Below, piece by piece: positions 41,823 through 51,202 of a stretch of DNA of 64,000 bases. Every line of letters starts with the position of its first letter. The first letter of the stretch is position 1. Made by a program: the position numbers and the translations under genes. The notes beneath the pieces are model-generated. The model was given only the letters and a program-made list of their open reading frames with translations. It was not told where the DNA came from and ran no database searches. The DNA comes from Heliobacterium mobile (GTDB lineage Bacteria; Bacillota; Desulfitobacteriia; Heliobacteriales; Heliobacteriaceae): contig NZ_WNKU01000003.1 in the NCBI RefSeq assembly GCF_009720735.1, forward strand, positions 62,001 to 126,000, read 5' to 3'.

Positions 41823-42734
41823 ATGTTTAGTGTAAATACAAAGGCGTTCTTATTGACTTTTACACTATCCTTTTCCTTGATAGGTACGGCATGGGCCGCG
41901 GAAATGAGCCATGAACACAGTACTTCCTCTTCCTCACCGGCACCAACGGCTTCTACAGCAGGGAATCATTCTATGGATGGGATGGTGGACGATCACTCCA
42001 TGCCCTCCGGTATGAGTCATGAGCCATCTTCGGGCAGCACTCATTCTATGGACGGTATGATGGACGATCATCCTATGCCTTCCGGGATGAGTCATGAGCC
42101 ATCTGCAGGCGGTACTCATTCCATGGACGGCATGATGGACGATCATTCTATGCCTTCCGATATGAATCATGATGACATGATGAACCACCACGATATGAAT
42201 ATGCCTATGGCTGGGACTGCCCATGACGCTTCCTCAGCCACTGGAGATCATGACAACGATACCACTCATGGAATGATGCACGGAGATGCATCCATGCCAA
42301 ACAGTAAAGGACTCTATAAAGTCACGATGATGAATCCCCCTGATTGGACCATGGACGAGGCTTCTATAATCCAAGTTTCCGTCCAGTCGGCAGACGGTCA
42401 GACCCTGACTCCTTCGGCACTATCGGTACAGTTCCTCTCCCAAGAAAGCAGCGGCCATGAACATGGAGCAACGTCGGCTTCTACTCTCGTTGTCGATGCT
42501 ACTCCTTCTGGAAACGGGGAGTATACAATCGCCATAACCCCCAATAAAGAAGGAAATGCTTCTCTGGTCTTTACCGTCCAAGGCCCAAAAGGAACCGGCG
42601 CTGAAGTTGTACCTATACACGTGAGAACTTCTCCCCCAAACAAGTGGTTCTTGAGCGGGTTCGGCTTGTTTGTTGCCGGTACGTTGATGAGTTCTACGAT
42701 TCTACGAAACAAGCGACAACTGAAGGAGGTGTAA
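41823..42734 (+). CDS. Exported His/Met/Asp-rich repeat protein with C-terminal membrane anchor
   Basis: 303 residues: signal peptide (about 1-26), nearly three 25-residue repeats of the type HSMDGMMDDHSMPSGMSHEP, a beta-rich domain (about 155-265) resembling FixH/YtkA-like modules, and a C-terminal helix with basic end. The Met/His-rich part suggests extracytoplasmic copper or other soft-metal binding. The ATG follows AGGAGG. The next gene, a membrane ferredoxin, overlaps its stop, so the two may form a redox/metal unit. Confidence 0.78.
   Translation: MFSVNTKAFLLTFTLSFSLIGTAWAAEMSHEHSTSSSSPAPTASTAGNHSMDGMVDDHSMPSGMSHEPSSGSTHSMDGMMDDHPMPSGMSHEPSAGGTHSMDGMMDDHSMPSDMNHDDMMNHHDMNMPMAGTAHDASSATGDHDNDTTHGMMHGDASMPNSKGLYKVTMMNPPDWTMDEASIIQVSVQSADGQTLTPSALSVQFLSQESSGHEHGATSASTLVVDATPSGNGEYTIAITPNKEGNASLVFTVQGPKGTGAEVVPIHVRTSPPNKWFLSGFGLFVAGTLMSSTILRNKRQLKEV
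41967..42170 (+). repeat. 75-bp in-frame tandem repeat
   Basis: Starting at 41967, 42042 and 42117, the coding sequence repeats with a 25-codon period (third copy partial), each unit opening with HSMDGM. Confidence 0.85.
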
Positions 42735-44119
42735 TGATGAACTCTACAAATAAAGTCAACCACGATGATAATCGACAGCCGTATAACCTTTTGAAAAATC
42801 GCTGGATCAAAGGCATTTTTCAAAGTTCTTTATATCCACGGGTATTTCACTGGATCACAGTCACAGTCTTCGCACTGATCATCTATGTTACCTTGTTCGG
42901 CTCCACCAATGCTTCTAAAAACTTCGGCACTGCCGCCACCTGGGTACTTTGGTGGCCCCTGATCCCTTTGTTCTTCTTCCTCTTTGGCCGGTTTTGGTGT
43001 GCCATCTGCCCCTTCTCGTGGCTTTCAGATACTGTGCAGAAGTATTTCGGCGCGAACCGGCCTGTCCCCCAGTTCCTAAAGAAGTATGGATTGTGGATCA
43101 TCGACGCCTTTTTCCTTCTCATTACTTGGTCGGATCATATCTGGGGAGTTATCGAGTCGCCTCGCGGTTCGGCCTACCTCCTGCTGATTATCGTTGCCCT
43201 CGTCATCTTTGCCGGTGCCTTTTGGGAGCGGAGAACTTTTTGCCGCTACATCTGCTTTATCGGCGGCCTGTCAGGAAACTATTCCCGCGCTGGTATTCTA
43301 GAGCTCCGGGCAACCCCGGATATTTGCCGCAATTGTACCAGCAAGTCCTGTTACAACGGTTCCGATAAGGCCCCAGGCTGCCCTATGTTTGAGTTTCCCC
43401 GCACGATGGAAGACAACACCAAATGTAATCTCTGCGGCTACTGCATCAAGAACTGCCCCAACGATTCGATTCGCGTGACACCCCGTGTTCCGACGAAGGA
43501 ACTCTGGTTCATTCGTAAACCTAAGATGGAAGAAGCTTTTCTCGCCGTAGTCGTCATGGGTATTGTGTTGATTCAAAACTTGACCATGCTGTCCATCTGG
43601 CCCCGCATCCTGGAATTTACACAAAATTTGCTGGGAACGACCAATTACCCAGTCGTCTTTACGACCATCTTCTTGGTAGCCATGGCGATTCCGTTCTTCG
43701 CACTTTGGTTGACCAGCGCCTTTTCTCGCGTCGGTACGTCCGACAAGACGATGCGGAATTTAACCCTATTCGGCTATGCGATCATCCCGCTCGACTTAGC
43801 CGCACACATGGCTCACAACCTTTTCCACTTGCTCAGCGAAGGAAAAGCCCTTTGGTATACCTTCTTAAATGTATTCACCACCGTGTCGACCCCCGCATCC
43901 TTAGCCTTCGTAGATAACGGCACTATCTATATCTTGCAAATTCTGTTGCTCCTCGTTGGCTTTATCGGCTCGGGCTATACAGCCTTCCGGATCGCTCGAA
44001 ACCATTACAAAGAGCAAGGAAAGATGTTCTCGACCTTACTCCCCCACCTGATTTTCTTGGGCTTGATCCTAATCATCAACATTTACGCATTTTCGTTGCC
44101 GATGGCTCACCGGGTGTAA
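42734..44119 (+). CDS. Membrane 4Fe-4S ferredoxin protein, NapH/CcoG/NosR-like
   Basis: About 461 residues with several membrane helices, the FWCAICPFSW and CRYICFIGGLSG motifs typical of NapH/CcoG-like proteins, and two ferredoxin clusters (CRNCTSKSC...GCP and CNLCGYCIKNCP). Such proteins move electrons across the membrane, for example in copper-enzyme assembly or reductase supply. ATG at 42734 with AAGGAGG; it overlaps the preceding stop. Confidence 0.85.
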   Translation: MMNSTNKVNHDDNRQPYNLLKNRWIKGIFQSSLYPRVFHWITVTVFALIIYVTLFGSTNASKNFGTAATWVLWWPLIPLFFFLFGRFWCAICPFSWLSDTVQKYFGANRPVPQFLKKYGLWIIDAFFLLITWSDHIWGVIESPRGSAYLLLIIVALVIFAGAFWERRTFCRYICFIGGLSGNYSRAGILELRATPDICRNCTSKSCYNGSDKAPGCPMFEFPRTMEDNTKCNLCGYCIKNCPNDSIRVTPRVPTKELWFIRKPKMEEAFLAVVVMGIVLIQNLTMLSIWPRILEFTQNLLGTTNYPVVFTTIFLVAMAIPFFALWLTSAFSRVGTSDKTMRNLTLFGYAIIPLDLAAHMAHNLFHLLSEGKALWYTFLNVFTTVSTPASLAFVDNGTIYILQILLLLVGFIGSGYTAFRIARNHYKEQGKMFSTLLPHLIFLGLILIINIYAFSLPMAHRV

Positions 44120-44144
44120 CGCCTCTCCTATGAATAGATCCCAA

Positions 44145-44183
44145 AGAGACCCTACAGATTGTTAGACGATCTGTAGGGTCTCT
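44145..44183 (+). terminator. Intrinsic terminator after the membrane ferredoxin gene
   Basis: Perfect AGAGACCCTACAGAT stem with 9-nt loop and short T/C tail. Confidence 0.82.
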
Positions 44184-44313
44184 CTTCATCGAAATAGCGT
44201 TCTCTACTGTTGTGCCCTTTTTGCCTCTAGAAAAGCCACAAACTTATGCTTTTTAATCAATGTTCAGATGAAGTTTTACTGTAAAACAGCCTTCATAATC
44301 TCTTCACTCTATA

Positions 44314-45312
44314 CTAATTTTTCTTATTGAGTTCGTACTTATCAATCAACTGCTTTGCTTCTTCATAATACTGGTCACAGTACTTGGTAAAATCCTCTCC
44401 CGAAAGGTACGCCGCGGGCTGACCGATTTTCTCCATCTCATTGAGGTATTCTGGGTCGTTACAAATCTGTTGGAAGCCCTCTCGCAACCGCTGAACGATA
44501 GCCGGGTCCGTGTTAGCGGGAACAGAGAAGCCCCGTCGAATGTCAGAGGTGAAGGAATAGCCTAGCTCCTGGAAGGTAGGCACATCGGGAAGCCAGTGGT
44601 GGCGATTTTCCGAGGCGATAGCGAGCATGCGGAACTGTTCTGTGTATCGCATAATGTCGTTCAAATTCCCGATCATCGCATCGATATGACCACCGAGGAG
44701 CGCCACATTCTGATCAGCAGACCCTTGGAAGGGAACAGCGTTGAATTTCACACCCAAAATGTCCTGCAGTTTTAGGAGGGCCATATGATGGGCCGTGAAG
44801 GTCCCGACGATACCAACAGTCATTTGGCCATCCTTTTTCTTGGCTTCGGCAATGAAATCGTTGAGGGTCCGGATAGAACTGTTTTGATTGACGACGATCA
44901 ACTGTGGATCATTGACCACCTGGGCGATATGGACGAAGTCGTCTTTGCGAAAGGTCGCCTGGGGACTCAGCGACTGTAAGAGAATATGGGGAACGTTGAC
45001 ACCGCCGATAGTGTACCCGTCCGGTACTGCCCGGGCGATCTCCGTAAAGCCAACTTGCCCTCCGGCACCGGGTTTGTATTCAAAGGCCAGCGGCTGGTCA
45101 TTGAAATACTTCTTCCAGTACTTCTCAACGATCCGAGCCTGCACATCGCTAGAACCGCCAGCCGTAAAGGCGATGATCAGTTGAACCGGCTTATTCGGAT
45201 ACCCTTCACCGTTGGACTTGTTCACCGGCTTGACGCATCCGTAAAGAACCACACTTAGCAACATTACGGCTGCGATCATGCTCGCGCACCAGGTAAACCG
45301 TTTTGGGAACAT
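44314..45312 (-). CDS. tctC: TctC-family extracytoplasmic binding protein
   Basis: 332 residues, signal peptide with lipobox LYGCVKP, then the Bug/TctC fold (YPNKPVQLIIAFTAGGSSD). Captures a tricarboxylate or other organic acid for the TctAB membrane unit. ATG 45312 behind AAGGAGG. Its first 107 bp overlap the C-terminal end of the upstream TctA frame, unusual for this family. Confidence 0.9.
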   Translation of the reverse strand: MFPKRFTWCASMIAAVMLLSVVLYGCVKPVNKSNGEGYPNKPVQLIIAFTAGGSSDVQARIVEKYWKKYFNDQPLAFEYKPGAGGQVGFTEIARAVPDGYTIGGVNVPHILLQSLSPQATFRKDDFVHIAQVVNDPQLIVVNQNSSIRTLNDFIAEAKKKDGQMTVGIVGTFTAHHMALLKLQDILGVKFNAVPFQGSADQNVALLGGHIDAMIGNLNDIMRYTEQFRMLAIASENRHHWLPDVPTFQELGYSFTSDIRRGFSVPANTDPAIVQRLREGFQQICNDPEYLNEMEKIGQPAAYLSGEDFTKYCDQYYEEAKQLIDKYELNKKN

Positions 45313-46888
45313 GTAGATACCTCCTTGGTTTCACCAGGACAGGGCGTTTTTTCTCGATGACATCAGGAAACTCAAAAGATTCCGAGGAAAACTCTTCAGC
45401 ATCTCCCGGCAAGGGGATCTTTTTGTACCTACCGTAGAGGGATGAGATGGTTAACAAGAGGGCAAGTATGCAAATTGTCAAACTGATGGGCCGGGTGAAT
45501 AAAAGATAAATTCCCATATCGCCCATGCTCAAGGTTTGCTTGATCGACGTTTCGAGCATCCCCGCCAAGATCGTCGTTAGAATCAGCGGTACCGATGGGA
45601 TTTCTAGCTTTCGCATCAACCAACCGATGAGGCCGAAGGCGATGGCGAGCCAGACATCCATCATCTTATTGCGTACACTGTAGGCACCAATGAAGGAAGA
45701 AATGAGGATGATCGGCGCCAGCAGAGGATAGGGCACTTTGACGAGTCTCGCCCAAAGACCTACCAGAGGCAGATTCAAAATGATCAACATGACATTGCCG
45801 ATATACATAGAGGCAATCAGCGCCCATACGAAGGGTGCGTTTTTTTCAAATAAAGTAGGCCCCGGCTGTAAGCCGTACATCATAAAGCCGCCGAGCAAAA
45901 CAGCGAGTGCCGGACCAGAGGGAATGCCAAAGGACAGCAGCGGCACAAACCCACCGCTGGTCGTGGCGTTGTTAGCCCCTTCAGCAGCAGCGACTCCGGC
46001 GATTTGGCCTTGGCCGAACGTTTCCGGAACGCGGGAAAAACGCTTTTCCGTATCGTAGGCGATGAAGGCGGTCACTCCCGGACTACAGCCAGGCAAAAGG
46101 CCGAGAAAAAAACCAATAACGGTAGAACGAAGCATCGCCGGAAATGTCTCACGAAGGTCCTCTCTTGTCGGCATCAAACCGGTCAACTTCGTCCGAATCA
46201 CTGGAGTCACTTGAGCTTCCCATGTTGAAAGCACCTCGGCTATCGCAAAAAGACCGATGATGACGCTGACAAAATCGATGCCTGACATTAATTCCACCGA
46301 ACCAAAGGTAAAGCGGGCGATACCTGTGATCGGGTCCATTCCCACCATAGCCACGAAAAATCCAGCAACCGCCGAAATCAACCCTTTGATCAGCGACTTT
46401 CCGGAAAGATTGATGACAACACTCAAAGCCAGGAGCATCAGGGCAAAATACTCGGGAGGTCCAAAGTGCAATGCCAGTTGGGCTAGCGTCGGAGCGAAGA
46501 AGGTCAGACCGACGAGACTCAACGTTCCGGCAACAAAGGAAGAAATGGCGGAAATAGCAAGCGCCGGACCGGCTCTACCCTTTTTGGCCATGGCATATCC
46601 GTCGAGGGCCGTCGGCGCCGACGAAATCTCCCCTGGAATATTCACTAAAATCGCTGTCGTCGAGCCGCCATACATGGCGCCATAGTAGATTCCGCTCAGC
46701 ATGATGATCGCTGGTGTCGGATCGAGGATCAATGTCAGCGGCAGCAGCATGGCGATGGCCGATGTGGGACCGATACCGGGAAGGACGCCAACGAGCGTAC
46801 CTAGAACGCATCCGATAAAGCCAAAGCATAAGTTCTGCGGGGTTAAAGCGGCGGCAAACCCCTGTAGGAGCGGCTGAAAAACATCCAT
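45206..46888 (-). CDS. tctA: TctA-family transporter large membrane subunit
   Basis: About 560 residues; the family is usually near 500, with PGIGPTSAIAMLLPLT and GLLPGCSPGVTAF as typical motifs and about ten helices. Preferred ATG 46888 with AGGTG upstream; GTG 46897 possible. The last 35-40 residues, which overlap tctC in another frame, are basic and unlike TctA, suggesting a lost stop or frameshift near 45320. Confidence 0.88.
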   Translation of the reverse strand: MDVFQPLLQGFAAALTPQNLCFGFIGCVLGTLVGVLPGIGPTSAIAMLLPLTLILDPTPAIIMLSGIYYGAMYGGSTTAILVNIPGEISSAPTALDGYAMAKKGRAGPALAISAISSFVAGTLSLVGLTFFAPTLAQLALHFGPPEYFALMLLALSVVINLSGKSLIKGLISAVAGFFVAMVGMDPITGIARFTFGSVELMSGIDFVSVIIGLFAIAEVLSTWEAQVTPVIRTKLTGLMPTREDLRETFPAMLRSTVIGFFLGLLPGCSPGVTAFIAYDTEKRFSRVPETFGQGQIAGVAAAEGANNATTSGGFVPLLSFGIPSGPALAVLLGGFMMYGLQPGPTLFEKNAPFVWALIASMYIGNVMLIILNLPLVGLWARLVKVPYPLLAPIILISSFIGAYSVRNKMMDVWLAIAFGLIGWLMRKLEIPSVPLILTTILAGMLETSIKQTLSMGDMGIYLLFTRPISLTICILALLLTISSLYGRYKKIPLPGDAEEFSSESFEFPDVIEKKRPVLVKPRRYLHVPKTVYLVREHDRSRNVAKCGSLRMRQAGEQVQR

Positions 46889-46914
46889 ACCCATCACCTG
46901 CCTCTATGGGATCG

Positions 46915-47415
46915 CTACAAACCGAACCAGCCCGTCGGTAACGGCAGGTCTAGAAAATATCGAAATACGCCGACACTCACCCCAGCCATGATTAAACCGA
47001 ACAAGAGACAGCGCCACCAAGCATACTGTCCGAGGTATCGAATTAAATAGACGACAATGATACAAGTTGCCATGCCAAATCCAAGATACTCTATTCCGGC
47101 AGCATAAGCACTGATCGCAAAAAACATCTTGCCAACGGCGGCTAGTTCTTTTGGATCAAAAACCTTCCGCTTTGGACTCGGCGAACGAAAAAATATATTC
47201 TGTATCAGCAAACTTACAGCCAATAGGTTCATCAATAGGCCAGCCCATAAGGGTAAAACGCCGGGTCCCATGGCAATACCTGGAATCGTTCGAGGTAATT
47301 GTTGTGCCGTAACAACGACAGCACCTGAGAGAACAAGTAACCCAAGACTTACGCCGATATTGGCGGCATACACGGCTGATGTCTCATCCTTTCTTCTATT
47401 AAATCGGTAGACCAT
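46915..47415 (-). CDS. tctB: TctB-family small membrane subunit
   Basis: 166 residues with four hydrophobic helices, size and position of TctB in a tctB-tctA-tctC operon. Ends 27 bp before TctA. Ribosome site at the ATG 47415 is not obvious. Confidence 0.82.
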   Translation of the reverse strand: MVYRFNRRKDETSAVYAANIGVSLGLLVLSGAVVVTAQQLPRTIPGIAMGPGVLPLWAGLLMNLLAVSLLIQNIFFRSPSPKRKVFDPKELAAVGKMFFAISAYAAGIEYLGFGMATCIIVVYLIRYLGQYAWWRCLLFGLIMAGVSVGVFRYFLDLPLPTGWFGL

Positions 47416-47591
47416 AGGGGCGCTATGTTCGACTTATTGATATGCAAGGAGGAGCTCAATCGTTTGTTCCAATTTATTCTGTGAACCTCGGACATACCTT
47501 CCACGCGAAAAAGATAAATATTTTTATTTACTGTGCAATAAAACGTGGTCTTGTACGTCATTAGAATTAGAACAAATAAGGAGGCCTATCA

Positions 47592-47984
47592 ATGACAGAC
47601 CAACAAAAATGTGAAGAACAATTAACCAAAGCTTTTGAACTCATGTGGGGTAAATTTCCCGAACCGGTTATGCTGATTCATCGAAGCCGCACCGTCATTG
47701 CGGTCAATGAGTGCTGCAAGCAATACGGCGGTGTTCCTGGGACCAAATGCAATGCCGTCAACCCAGAAAAGCACAAAGGCTGTAAAGCCAACGTTGCGCT
47801 GGACAAGAATGAAGCCATCCGGCAAGATTCCCTTTCTGGAGAAACTAAAATCATAGGTTACTGGATTCCCCTGACCGGTGTGCCTGATTATTACGTACAC
47901 TTTGGTATCGGGATGGTCGATAGCATCAAAGCTCAACAAACACCATCCCCTCAAGAGACTGGCGATCCTTCATCGAATTGCTGA
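47592..47984 (+). CDS. Small cysteine-containing hypothetical protein, possibly PAS-like
   Basis: 130 residues, no signal peptide. Contains NECCKQYGG, TKCNAVNPEKHKGCKAN and a C-terminal Cys. The region PVMLIHRSRTVIAVNECCKQYG looks like a PAS core with cysteines that could bind a metal or sense redox state. Good AAGGAGG site. It sits 36 bp ahead of an ECF sigma factor gene and may be its sensor partner, which is inference. Confidence 0.6.
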   Translation: MTDQQKCEEQLTKAFELMWGKFPEPVMLIHRSRTVIAVNECCKQYGGVPGTKCNAVNPEKHKGCKANVALDKNEAIRQDSLSGETKIIGYWIPLTGVPDYYVHFGIGMVDSIKAQQTPSPQETGDPSSNC

Positions 47985-48020
47985 TTCTCAACCGGGTGTA
48001 GTTTATCTGGAGAAAACATC

Positions 48021-48554
48021 ATGGATGGACAACAAAAACACATCGGCGAAGTGTTCCAACAAGAACAAAAAAACTTCATGCACTATGTCCGTCGCAAAGT
48101 TACTGGCATATCGGAAATGGACGCGGAAGACATCGTGGCCGAAGTGTTCTTCAACGTATTTAATCGTGCAGATCTAGAAATTCATGTCGAAAATCTAACA
48201 GCTTATCTGTATTGCTCCATAAGAAATAAGGTGGTTGATTTCCTGCGTAAGCCTAAACCGTCCATATCGCTCGATCAGATCGATGAGGCGACCGGCACGA
48301 CCTTGTTGGAACGAATCATCGATCCCGACGCGGATATCCATGCAGTCTTGCATAAAAAGGAGGTTCAGGAGCGGCTGAATTCGGCTCTTTTAGAACTTGA
48401 ACCGAATCAACGGAAAGTATGGATCGCCACCGAAATCGAAGGACGGAGCTTTAAAGAGCTAGCGGAGAAGTGGAACGAACCGCTCGGAACACTCTTATCC
48501 CGGAAAAGTAGAGCCTCTAAAGCCCTGAAAAAGATACTCGACAACCAAGACTAG
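48021..48554 (+). CDS. ECF-type RNA polymerase sigma factor
   Basis: 177 residues; region 2 motif MDAEDIVAEVFFNVFN and region 4 with EIEGRSFKELAEKWNEPLGTL as helix-turn-helix. Directs transcription to an unknown regulon. RBS CTGGAGA. Followed 17 bp later by a two-helix membrane protein commonly seen behind such sigma factors. Confidence 0.9.
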   Translation: MDGQQKHIGEVFQQEQKNFMHYVRRKVTGISEMDAEDIVAEVFFNVFNRADLEIHVENLTAYLYCSIRNKVVDFLRKPKPSISLDQIDEATGTTLLERIIDPDADIHAVLHKKEVQERLNSALLELEPNQRKVWIATEIEGRSFKELAEKWNEPLGTLLSRKSRASKALKKILDNQD

Positions 48555-48571
48555 GAGGGCTATGACTGAGT

Positions 48572-48892
48572 ATGAATTGTCATCACGGTCACGGCAAAGG
48601 AAAAGCTACGTTAGTTCTGACCCATATCTTCGGCGGCATTTTAATGGCCGTTGCCATTAGCTTGCTCTTCGGTTTTTTCGTCATGGTCTTATGGAATCAG
48701 CTGATGCCAGACATTTTCGGATTAAAAACTATCACCTACTGGCAAGGAGCAGGACTCGTCATATTGTCTCGATTGCTTTTCGGGACTGCCGGGCACCCGA
48801 AACATGGGCATAAGCAAAAATGCACTCACAGAAATGTTACTGACCAGGATCCCTGTGTTTCCCATACAGCGGAAGGCGAACCACAAGTATAG
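48572..48892 (+). CDS. His-rich two-helix membrane protein accompanying the ECF sigma factor
   Basis: 106 residues: MNCHHGHGKGK start, two hydrophobic segments with WNQLMPDIFGLKTITYWQ between them, and a His/Cys-containing tail. Reminiscent of membrane partners found after ECF sigma genes in other Firmicutes, possibly an anti-sigma or metal sensor. AGGAGGG lies a little far from this ATG. Confidence 0.75.
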   Translation: MNCHHGHGKGKATLVLTHIFGGILMAVAISLLFGFFVMVLWNQLMPDIFGLKTITYWQGAGLVILSRLLFGTAGHPKHGHKQKCTHRNVTDQDPCVSHTAEGEPQV

Positions 48893-48948
48893 TCAAGCCG
48901 GAAAAGGATTCCTTACCCTATTTCTGCACCACCGCCTTGAGTAATAAC

Positions 48949-48984
48949 AAAGGCCCTTGGAGCGTTCAGTTCCTAGGGCCTTTT
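48949..48984 (+). terminator. Intrinsic terminator after the sigma factor operon
   Basis: AAAGGCCCT stem with AGGGCCTTTT; follows the membrane protein stop by about 55 bp. Confidence 0.78.
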
Positions 48985-49055
48985 ACTATCTAGTTGAATC
49001 TTTATGGAGAAGTAGCGTTATAGAATCGTCTTGATGAATCCTCAGATATAAGGTT

Positions 49056-50330
49056 CTACTGCGGGATTTCGACACAAACTATCTGCATCGGGATACACCG
49101 GCGGTCATGGGTGGGCTTTTCGGGGATCGTCTTCAGTCCGTATTTCATCCCCAACATTCCCGTCACCGCCAGGCAAAGAGCATCGATGACATCGTCCTTC
49201 ATCTTACGCAACCTTGGATCTTCATTCATAATCTTTTCAACTCGGCTAGTCTTATCATAATAGCCTTTGAGTAAAGATAAGCGTTTTTCCCTACCTGCTT
49301 CCGTCCGTTTATTCTCCGAAATCGGTATTTTCTCTTCACCCTTAGCGTTCAGCATAGTAAAACACAATTCCGGATGACTTTCTAAGAGTCTGTTTTTATA
49401 AGAGGGGTTTCGCTCTAACCATAAATCGATTTCCTTGATTTTGCCGCAAATATTGAATGCTTGATGGCTGAGGCCTTTCCCCATGACTCGCCGATTTATA
49501 GCGTTTGCTTCAGAATAATCACGAGCGTACAGGGCCTGTCGACAAGGGACGCTGAACACGGAGGAAGCTCGGGTAGACAAAATTCGTCTCGCTGCCCCAT
49601 CGGGTCGGATATCGCTCACATCTTCCGGAAGACCGATAGGCATATCAATGAGGATACAGTCACTCCCACCGTATTTCAAACAGATTGCTTCCACGCTTGG
49701 GAATAGATCCACCTCAACATCACCTTCGGTGATCGCTACGGCGATCCAACCTTCTTTGCAGCCATCGACCCCGACACAAGCGAACCCACCTTTTTCACCG
49801 GTTAACCGGCGGAAGAGGCGAAGAAACTCTTTTTCTACATCTATGAAATCTCGCTGTGAACAATCATGGTCCATCGTCTTCTCCGGGGGGATATCCGAGA
49901 TCTCTATGCCCATCATCGCAGCAAATTCAAAGTGAAGGAGCGCATCATCGACCGCTTCTATCTGCTTGAGTTCTGCCTCTGATAAATCGCCTAGTCCGAA
50001 CCGTTCGTAAATCAAACCTTGCAGCTTTTCTTCGACTCGAAAATACTCGGGTAGATTTCGTTTCACCGGCCGTGTCAGATCAGAGATATAGCTTTCACTG
50101 GCATCGTGCAGGAGGCAACCGAGCTGGACCCGCTCGGAATAGGAACGGCTTTGGGCTTCTTTGCAACAATTGATCGCGTGCTGAGCTACCGAGTAAAAGT
50201 GAGTAAAGTGCCCGTTCGCCCGGGTCATCAACGATAATGAATGAGCAATATCCACGATGTGAATATCGGCGAATACCGGCTCCAAGGGAAAAAACTTGGT
50301 TTTTGAATAGGTAAGAATGTAATCAGACAT
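49056..50330 (-). CDS. HD-domain hydrolase (YfbR-like) fused to DUF429
   Basis: 424 residues. The N-terminal half (1-185) is a YfbR-type HD phosphohydrolase with FYSVAQHA, LLHDASESYI and DDALLHFE. The C-terminal half (about 185-415) is DUF429: CVGVDGCKEGW, IDMPIGLPED, SVFSVPCRQAL. The HD part would hydrolyse nucleotide 5'-phosphates; DUF429 is nuclease-like in fold with unknown role. ATG 50330 behind GAGGT. Confidence 0.85.
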   Translation of the reverse strand: MSDYILTYSKTKFFPLEPVFADIHIVDIAHSLSLMTRANGHFTHFYSVAQHAINCCKEAQSRSYSERVQLGCLLHDASESYISDLTRPVKRNLPEYFRVEEKLQGLIYERFGLGDLSEAELKQIEAVDDALLHFEFAAMMGIEISDIPPEKTMDHDCSQRDFIDVEKEFLRLFRRLTGEKGGFACVGVDGCKEGWIAVAITEGDVEVDLFPSVEAICLKYGGSDCILIDMPIGLPEDVSDIRPDGAARRILSTRASSVFSVPCRQALYARDYSEANAINRRVMGKGLSHQAFNICGKIKEIDLWLERNPSYKNRLLESHPELCFTMLNAKGEEKIPISENKRTEAGREKRLSLLKGYYDKTSRVEKIMNEDPRLRKMKDDVIDALCLAVTGMLGMKYGLKTIPEKPTHDRRCIPMQIVCVEIPQ

Positions 50331-50528
50331 GGGTACCTCACAGAACGTTAATTAAATCTTTGAGCCATGAATTTCAGGTTTTGTGCTTCTGCTTTTTAAA
50401 CTTGGGACTCAATATATGAACTCAATCTATGTTTTGGTTTCTTTTATATCTTATTCGTCTAACCACTTAATTCCTTTCTGCATGATTCATTTTAACTACC
50501 GAATGGCCCTCACTCGTTTTTGCACGTA

Positions 50529-50574
50529 AAAAGCGACATCGCAGCGAACGTCTTGTTCACTCCGATGTCGCTTT
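50529..50574 (-). terminator. Intrinsic terminator of the 104-residue hypothetical gene
   Basis: AAAGCGACATCG arm with its complement and T5 on the minus strand, just after the stop at 50579. Confidence 0.78.
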
Positions 50575-50578
50575 CAAT

Positions 50579-50893
50579 TCATGCTCTTATCGCTCGAAGG
50601 GTCTCATTATCATTGCGGTCCAGAGCCTCAATAAGATCTTCAGCCAAAGCGAGTCCATGGATCACAAATAACATCTTATCTAAAACAATACGGAAGGGTT
50701 CATCCTGCGAATTTGCCTGCTCTAAAAAAAACGCTTCCGTTGCCGATCTAGGTAACTTTCTCTTTAAAACTCGCTTACACTTTTCTACCCACGTTTGAAA
50801 GGAAGGTATCTGGTATAAAAAGCAGTCCGGTAAATCCTTAACCAAAAGCGTCGTACTTAGTTCGTCTCCTTCTTTTGCGAGTTCTCGGAACAT
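50579..50893 (-). CDS. Hypothetical soluble protein (104 residues)
   Basis: Starts at ATG 50893 with a G-rich region upstream; an upstream TTG adds only Gly. Helical, contains two Cys (PDCFLYQ and EKCKRVLKR). No family recognised; single gene between terminators. Confidence 0.6.
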   Translation of the reverse strand: MFRELAKEGDELSTTLLVKDLPDCFLYQIPSFQTWVEKCKRVLKRKLPRSATEAFFLEQANSQDEPFRIVLDKMLFVIHGLALAEDLIEALDRNDNETLRAIRA

Positions 50894-50990
50894 AACGCCA
50901 CCGCCCCCCAAAATCTTCTTATCTCCCCCAACAGCATCGCACGCACCAGATCATTATTCTTCGCTTGTCCCACCCCCGATTTTTAAAAAC

Positions 50991-51023
50991 AAAAAGAGGA
51001 ACCTCAACGTACAAGGTTCCTCT
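50991..51023 (-). terminator. Intrinsic terminator of the flavin reductase-like gene
   Basis: AGAGGAACCT stem with complement, T5 on the minus strand. Confidence 0.75.
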
Positions 51024-51202
51024 CCAACTCTCCTGGAAGGTATCAACTTTTAAGATGATTTTAGCACAAACTATTCTCAAAAGTAAATAGTTTCTTACGC
51101 AAGCATAGAAGTTCTTTGAGCAACCGAGGTACCGTTCCGGCTTTTTGTACTCTACTCATAGCTTCACACGCTTTGTTAGTTCACAGGTACTGTATTTCAT
51201 TT

